64,000 bases of DNA from NCBI GenBank assembly GCA_023264735.1, contig JAHFVD010000026.1, positions 1 to 64,000 on the forward strand, written 5' to 3'. Shown here one piece after another: positions 59,751 through 64,000 of the stretch. Position 1 is the stretch's first letter. Every line of letters starts with the position of its first letter. Made by a program: the position numbers and the translations under genes. The notes below the pieces were generated by a model that had not been told where the DNA came from, did not search any database, and saw only the letters and a list, made by a program, of their open reading frames with translations. The stretch is from Mycobacterium sp. (GTDB lineage: Bacteria; Actinomycetota; Actinomycetes; Mycobacteriales; Mycobacteriaceae).

Positions 59751-60499
59751 TGGACACCATCGGTCTGCCGCGAAGGCTGTTGGCCGAGTTCGTCGGCAGC
59801 GCACTGTTGGTCACCGTTGTTGTCGGATCAGGGATCGCCGCTGCCCAGCTCTCCCCCAACGACGTCGGACTGCAGCTCCTCGAGAATTCGACGGCGACCG
59901 TGTTCGGACTGGCGGTGCTGATCCTGCTATTCGGCCCGATCTCCGGCGCACACTTCAACCCGGTCGTCACCGCATCCGACTGGCTCTTGGGTCGCCGGGC
60001 CGGCACCGGCATCACCACCCGCGATGCACTCGCCTACACGGGGGTCCAAATCGCTGGAGCGATCAGCGGCTCCTGGCTGGCCAACCTCATGTTCGATCGC
60101 CAGGTCTTCGAGATCGCGACCAAAGACCGCATCACCACCGGGCATCTCGTCGGCGAAGTCGTGGCCACCGCAGGATTGATCGCGCTGATCTTCGCGTTGG
60201 CCCGTACCGGCCGCGCCGGAATGTCAGCTGCAGCCGTCGGCGCCTACATCGGCGCGGCGTACTGGTTCACCAGCTCGACCTCGTTCGCCAATCCCGCTGT
60301 CACGATTGGGCGGATCTTCTCCGACACGTTCGCCGGCATCGCACCAAGCTCAGCGCCAGGATTCATCGCGGCCCAAATCGTCGGTGCCCTCATCGGTTTG
60401 GCCCTGATCGCCACCCTGTACCCCGACATCGCCGCCGACGCCGATGACGTCGTCGTCCCCCATCCCCACGCCGACAGACACCCCAGCGACTCCGCTTAA
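59750..60499 (+). CDS. Aquaporin/glycerol-facilitator family channel (arsenite channel by context)
   Basis: 249 residues with six hydrophobic segments plus the two half-helices. The NPA boxes are HFNPVVTASD (NPV) and FANPAVTIGR (NPA). Start: AEFVGSALLVTVVVGSGIAA. In other bacteria aquaporins inside ars operons (AqpS type) pass arsenite out of the cell down its gradient after ArsC makes it. There is no ArsB or ACR3 gene in the window, so it may be the only exit route here. Coupled to arsR. Confidence 0.9.
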   Translation: MDTIGLPRRLLAEFVGSALLVTVVVGSGIAAAQLSPNDVGLQLLENSTATVFGLAVLILLFGPISGAHFNPVVTASDWLLGRRAGTGITTRDALAYTGVQIAGAISGSWLANLMFDRQVFEIATKDRITTGHLVGEVVATAGLIALIFALARTGRAGMSAAAVGAYIGAAYWFTSSTSFANPAVTIGRIFSDTFAGIAPSSAPGFIAAQIVGALIGLALIATLYPDIAADADDVVVPHPHADRHPSDSA

Positions 60500-60570
60500 C
60501 CCAGCACCACCGGTATCCAACCGGCGGCGGTACCCAAACCCACTCCCAACGCCTTTCGAGGAGCCCCGTC

Positions 60571-61995
60571 ATGGCATCTCGCCATATCGTCGCGGTCGGC
60601 GGCAGCGACGCCGGCATCAGTGCGGCACTGCGCATCCGCGAACTCGACCCCGCCACCGCCGTCACCGTCGTGGTCGCCGACGCCTACCCCAACTTCTCCA
60701 TCTGCGGCATCCCTTACTACGTCTCCGGTGAGGTCACCCACTGGACCAACCTCGCCCACCGCACCGCAGCCGACCTGGCCGCCACCGGCATGCACGTTCT
60801 CACCGATACCCGCGCCACCCGCATCAATGTCGACGCCCACACCCTCGACGTGCTCGGCCCAGACGGCACCCCCGTCCAACTCGCCTACGACGCCCTGATC
60901 GTGGGCACCGGCGCCGTCAGCGCCCGCCCACCCATCACCGGCCTGTCCGGACCCGACGCGCTCGGCCCTGAGCACGGCGTGCATCTTCTGCACTCCATGG
61001 GCGACACCTTCGCCGTCATGGACTCACTACAGCAACGCAATCCGGCCACTGCGGTCATCATTGGCGCCGGCTACATCGGCCTGGAGATGGCGGAAGCACT
61101 CACCACGCGCGGCATTGCCGTCACCCAGATCGAAGCGCTGCCCGAAGTGCTGCCGACCGTCGACCCCGAACTCGGCGCCCTGGTCCACGCCGAACTCGAG
61201 CGCCACGGCGTCGAGGTCCTCACCAACACCGCCGTCACCGCCATCAACCGGACCGACAACGGCGCCTTGACCGTCGCCGCTCAGCACGACAGCAAAACAT
61301 TAACCCGCACAGTTGATTTCGTCCTCGTCGTCGTCGGCGTGCGACCCGACACCGAACTGGCCACCGACGCCGGTGCCGAACTCGGCGTCAAGGGCGCCAT
61401 CGCTGTCGATGACACCATGCGCACTAATCTGACTGACGTTTTCGCGGCCGGAGACTGCGTGCACACCCACCACCGACTGCTCGGCCTCACCTGGCTACCA
61501 CTTGGCACCACCGCGCACAAGCAGGGCCGTGTCGCTGGTGAAAACGCCATCGGCGGGCGGGCGCGCTTCGCCGGGAGCCTTGGCACTCAAGTCGTCAAGG
61601 TCTTCGACCTCATCGCCGCCCGCAGCGGCCTACGCGAACACGAAGCCCTAGCAGCACAACGAGGTTGGCAGCCGGTCAGCACCACCGCAACTCCCGACGA
61701 CCACAAGGCCTACTACCCCGGAGCAACACCCATCCACATCCGCATCACCGGCGACGACACCACCGGCGCGCTGCTCGGCGCACAACTCATCGGCCACCGC
61801 AGCGCCGAAGTATCCAAACGCGTCGACACCTACGCCACCGCCCTGTTCCACCACATGACCGTCGACGCGCTCAGCGAACTCGACCTGTCCTACACCCCGC
61901 CGCTCGGTTCACCATGGGACGCCACCCAGATGGCCACCCAAGCCTGGGTACGCGAACACCAACTCGCCCAACGGCAAGAGAGTTTGGCGGGGTAG
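60571..61995 (+). CDS. FAD-dependent pyridine-nucleotide-disulfide reductase (CoA-disulfide-reductase-like)
   Basis: 474 residues. FAD motif IVAVGGSDAGISAALRIREL, single active Cys45 in NFSICGIPYYVSG (the CoADR/NADH oxidase pattern), NADH motif VIIGAGYIGLEMAEAL near 165, second FAD motif TNLTDVFAAGDCVHTHH, and the C-terminal dimer domain. It reduces low-molecular-weight disulfides or related substrates. Last gene of the arsenic run, 71 bases after the aquaporin, with GAGGAG upstream. It may supply thiols for ArsC or act on an arsenic-thiol compound (inference). Confidence 0.9.
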   Translation: MASRHIVAVGGSDAGISAALRIRELDPATAVTVVVADAYPNFSICGIPYYVSGEVTHWTNLAHRTAADLAATGMHVLTDTRATRINVDAHTLDVLGPDGTPVQLAYDALIVGTGAVSARPPITGLSGPDALGPEHGVHLLHSMGDTFAVMDSLQQRNPATAVIIGAGYIGLEMAEALTTRGIAVTQIEALPEVLPTVDPELGALVHAELERHGVEVLTNTAVTAINRTDNGALTVAAQHDSKTLTRTVDFVLVVVGVRPDTELATDAGAELGVKGAIAVDDTMRTNLTDVFAAGDCVHTHHRLLGLTWLPLGTTAHKQGRVAGENAIGGRARFAGSLGTQVVKVFDLIAARSGLREHEALAAQRGWQPVSTTATPDDHKAYYPGATPIHIRITGDDTTGALLGAQLIGHRSAEVSKRVDTYATALFHHMTVDALSELDLSYTPPLGSPWDATQMATQAWVREHQLAQRQESLAG

Positions 61996-62022
61996 GTCAA
62001 CATTCAGTCATCGAGCGCGCTA

Positions 62023-62091
62023 ACGCAGAGCACATACAATTAGCACGGCTTGAATCAGTCAAATAGCAGGAATCTAATCAGTCAATTAGCA
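62023..62091 (+). repeat. Three 23-bp iterons
   Basis: CAATTAGCA, CAAATAGCA and CAATTAGCA end at 62045, 62068 and 62091, exactly 23 bases apart; the last two units share AATCAGTCAAWTAGCA. The stretch is AT-rich. They could be binding sites for a recombinase, replication or regulatory protein. The rest of 61996-62290 shows no gene. Confidence 0.65.
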
Positions 62092-62249
62092 TAATTCCAG
62101 CTCAACCTGACACCAACAGATCGTTGGCCCAACTCAGCCGTCTTTCCCGTGAACCTCCGGCGTGAAGACAGCGCCGAGCATCACTGGTTCTCAATACCTC
62201 GGTGTGGAGACACCCAAGACCAACCGCAGTTCATAAATGAGGTGACGGT

Positions 62250-62257
62250 TGTCGTCA
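62250..62257 (+). repeat. TGTCGTCA box, left of the tRNA fragment
   Basis: In the context GGTTGTCGTCAAAC. The same octamer recurs three times to the right of the tRNA fragment (62447-62478). Likely an arm-type integrase site, by position. Confidence 0.45.
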
Positions 62258-62290
62258 AACCTCCACTAACCTGAGCCCACCGCAAATGCG

Positions 62291-62324
62291 GAAACCCGCC
62301 CCGACCGAAGTCAGGGCGGGTTTT
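62291..62324. terminator. Bidirectional intrinsic terminator
   Basis: AAACCCGCCCCGAC, CGAA, GTCAGGGCGGGTTTT: a 14-bp stem with one mismatch, flanked by A and T runs so it can work in both directions. It lies eight bases beyond the CCA end of the tRNA fragment, where a tRNA terminator is expected. Confidence 0.85.
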
Positions 62325-62331
62325 CCAAAAG

Positions 62332-62373
62332 TGGAGCTAAGGGGATTCGAACCCCTGACCCCCACACTGCCAG
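62332..62373 (-). tRNA. 3' fragment of tRNA-Ala(GGC), probable att core
   Basis: On the minus strand it runs from the anticodon loop (CTGGCAG) through the variable region, the T arm (GGGGTTCGAATCCCC) to TTAGCTCCA. The 5' half of the tRNA is absent; upstream sequence is unrelated. It corresponds to about 42 nt of a mycobacterial tRNA-Ala(GGC). Such 3' duplications are left when an element integrates by site-specific recombination, and tRNA-Ala is a known target of mycobacteriophage Ms6. Confidence 0.85.
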
Positions 62374-62446
62374 GAATGGGCAGAGAGCGTGACTAGGCAT
62401 GATAGGCCGCGAATTGTCGTGTAGGAGACGTAGTTCAGGCAGCAAC

Positions 62447-62478
62447 TGTCGTCAGCGTTGTCGTCAAAACTGTCGTCA
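62447..62478 (+). repeat. Three TGTCGTCA boxes, 12-bp period
   Basis: TGTCGTCA starts at 62447, 62459 and 62471, all in one direction. A fourth copy is left of the tRNA fragment at 62250. Regular spacing beside an att core fits arm-type binding sites of a tyrosine integrase. The rest of 62374-62531 shows no gene. Confidence 0.6.
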
Positions 62479-62531
62479 GCACGCGAGGGACATGCTGATA
62501 CGGCGGAGTCGGAGTCAGCGCAGTTTCGACG

Positions 62532-63260
62532 CTAGGAATGTACCGATGCGACAAGCAGCTCGGCAGTCAGCTCGATGTCGTCCAGCGTGACCGCTTGACC
62601 TTCCGGGATGCTTCTGATGCGGCTTAGTGACCGTCTCGCATGAGTACCCAACCAAAGCTGCACGTGGAGCAGGCAATCGGTGCGCAACTGCGGATCAACA
62701 TTCGAAAGTTGCTGTCGCACAGCGGAACCAGCAGTCGGATCGAGAGTCAACCGTACGATGTCCAGTAGGTCGCTGGCTTCCTTGGCTGCGCCGCGGTCCA
62801 TCAGTGATTGCAGCTTCATCGCGATGAGTGGCCCGGGCTCGGCGACGCGCACGGTCACCGGCGCGAGTCCTGGCGTCTGTAGCGACATCGGGGATGCCGT
62901 GGCTGCAGCCCAGTTGTGCGCCATGACGTGAAGGCGCCCGGTCGCATCGTTAGGAAGTTCCTCAAGTGCCGCGTCCGTTACCCCAAGAACGTCGATCTCG
63001 ACAGTGCCGGCCACGGTGCTCAGCAGTGCCCCCGCCGGGCCGCGCGGGGTAGCGCCAGCATCGAGGAGCAGTTCAAGCTGCGATGGTTCGTCGTCCCGCC
63101 GGCGATCCACGGTGTCCAGATCACCAGTCGCGCGATGGGGTCGCCCTAGTCGGCACACGACCGCCAGTCCACCGATCAGCACAACCGGGCGTGACGTCTG
63201 TGCCTCAATGCGCGGGATTGCGTGGACCAGCTGCTCCATCGCCGTGCCGGCAAGGTTCAC
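62532..63260 (-). CDS. Nucleotidyltransferase of AbiEii type (toxin)
   Basis: 242 residues from the GTG at 63260; an ATG seven codons later is the alternative. The nucleotidyltransferase signature reads VVLIGGLAVVCRLGRPHRAT and then GDLDTVDRR (GG...D-x-D). Later IAMKLQSLMDRGAAKEASDLLDI fits the K-x-L-x2-R region of AbiEii/DUF1814 proteins. Together with the gene at 63280 it would form a type IV toxin-antitoxin abortive infection pair. It starts 19 bases after the partner stop. Confidence 0.78.
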   Translation of the reverse strand: MNLAGTAMEQLVHAIPRIEAQTSRPVVLIGGLAVVCRLGRPHRATGDLDTVDRRRDDEPSQLELLLDAGATPRGPAGALLSTVAGTVEIDVLGVTDAALEELPNDATGRLHVMAHNWAAATASPMSLQTPGLAPVTVRVAEPGPLIAMKLQSLMDRGAAKEASDLLDIVRLTLDPTAGSAVRQQLSNVDPQLRTDCLLHVQLWLGTHARRSLSRIRSIPEGQAVTLDDIELTAELLVASVHS

Positions 63261-63279
63261 CACCGGCACAGGCCTCGGG

Positions 63280-63957
63280 CTACCAGACACGCGCCCACGG
63301 TTCCGGCGGCGTCCACTGAGCGAGGATTTCGCGTCCCCGGCTCGGATCTTTGGCCAGGTCCAGGGCCACGAACAGCGGTCGAGCGATCGGCCAGCTCTCG
63401 CTGGATTCGGCGTGACGAACCCGCTCTGCACAAGCCGCCGCGACCGGGGCGGCCTTCAACGTTGCGGAGCGCGTGCTCGGATCGGCGGCGGGGCCGAGCA
63501 CCTGTGTGGCACGGCGCAGAGTGCGCATGTCGGGGACATAGAAGTCGGCCGGATGGTCTGCGCGAAGTCCAACGGACGCCCCATAGAATGCGGCCGCCGT
63601 GGTGTCCGTCAGTGCCCAGCCAGTTCCGGCGTTGACGTCGTCATTAATGCGCAGGGCATCGCGAACCGCTCTGTCCCCCGGCGACGGCAACGACGCGACA
63701 TCAGCTGTGACCGGACGCCAGGCCGATGCGAGACCCCAGAACAGTTCCGGAATGGACGGGATGTGTTCGGCATCAATCAAATTCGCGCGCCGAAGGCGCG
63801 CCAGAACTTCTGAAACAGTGCTAGGCGCCCTGCCGATTCGATGAGCAAGCGAACGCACGCCGACAGACTGGGCCGGATTCAAGAGCAGTTCGACTGTGAC
63901 TTCCAGGCCAGCTCGACCAGCGAACGGATCGTCGGAAGCCATCGTAAGCGTGTTCAC
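63280..63957 (-). CDS. AbiEi-like winged-helix antitoxin/regulator
   Basis: 225 residues from the GTG at 63957. N-terminal winged helix: VGVRSLAHRIGRAPSTVSEVLARLRRANLI. The C-terminal half has GTGWALTDTTAAAFYGASVGLR and FYVPDMRTLRRATQ, similar to AbiEi C-terminal domains that use a TxxxA-type surface. It precedes and is coupled to the nucleotidyltransferase gene, the usual order antitoxin then toxin. The last 43 bases of the window beyond it hold no complete feature. Confidence 0.72.
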   Translation of the reverse strand: MNTLTMASDDPFAGRAGLEVTVELLLNPAQSVGVRSLAHRIGRAPSTVSEVLARLRRANLIDAEHIPSIPELFWGLASAWRPVTADVASLPSPGDRAVRDALRINDDVNAGTGWALTDTTAAAFYGASVGLRADHPADFYVPDMRTLRRATQVLGPAADPSTRSATLKAAPVAAACAERVRHAESSESWPIARPLFVALDLAKDPSRGREILAQWTPPEPWARVW

Positions 63958-64000
63958 TGGCGGAATATCGGCATGGACGTAGACTCCGGGTGCTGCCAGG

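Noticed and set aside
1..64000. Transposase or integrase genes, CRISPR arrays, rRNA genes or a replication origin
   Set aside because: None found on either strand; the integrase expected for the tRNA-Ala site must lie outside the window.

Overview
The window looks like chromosomal DNA of a mycobacterium, probably a fast-growing environmental (Mycolicibacterium-like) species. The DNA is very GC-rich. It carries many FadD/crotonase/thiolase genes, six TetR regulators among the AveC-type genes, a WhiB protein, a Ddn-like F420 protein, a CadI-type protein and a secreted enzyme with a PGRS-like Gly-rich linker. Species cannot be fixed from the sequence alone.

Region 1 (1-14.4 kb). A truncated PYROXD2-like FAD oxidoreductase and a divergent six-helix membrane protein are followed by a tightly coupled 12-gene minus-strand operon (13456 down to 1233). 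It encodes three crotonases, a Rieske dioxygenase (alpha and beta), a 77-residue protein, a thiolase, an HMG-CoA-synthase-like/DUF35 fusion, an SCP-type thiolase, an SDR and two acyl-CoA synthetases. A second SDR is divergent. This looks like an acyl-CoA-based degradation route for a lipophilic, possibly cyclic compound; the substrate is unknown.

Region 2 (14.5-42.3 kb) is the unusual part. It holds seven membrane proteins that appear to form one AveC-like superfamily (three AveC type, four 'EPxxD' type), three more phytoene-desaturase/PYROXD2-like FAD enzymes, three more members of the six-helix PPxP family, two AttH/CrtC-like proteins each next to an APH-fold kinase, a P450 with an atypical I-helix, NorE/NorF-like and NorD/NorQ-like proteins without NorB/NorC, and six TetR regulators. 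Palindromic or repeated operators link several promoters. A 10.4-kb block (about 25.39-35.74 kb, P450 to the membrane pair) lies between two diverged direct repeats and looks inserted or duplicated. The whole looks like an uncharacterised oxidative/cyclising pathway for a hydrophobic compound.

Region 3 (42.3-57.5 kb) is ordinary accessory sequence with many decayed genes: an amidohydrolase, an internally deleted isochorismatase, an internally deleted alpha/beta hydrolase and a sigma-factor remnant. Intact genes include an FMO, a 2-hydroxyacid dehydrogenase, WhiB, a Ddn-like protein, a probable Tat lipoprotein bicovalent FAD oxidase, a secreted GH5 enzyme, a methyltransferase and DUF4189 and DUF3297 proteins.

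Region 4 (57.7-62.0 kb) is an arsenic/cadmium cluster: a broken ArsR, ArsC, ArsR, CadI/ArsI, ArsR, an aquaporin and a CoA-disulfide-reductase-like enzyme. No arsenite pump gene is present.

Region 5 (62.0-64.0 kb) is a probable integration site. It has a 42-nt 3' fragment of tRNA-Ala(GGC), a bidirectional terminator, 23-bp iterons, TGTCGTCA repeats on both sides and an AbiE-type toxin-antitoxin pair. A 60-bp palindromic repeat occurs four times in the window, always at gene 3' ends.
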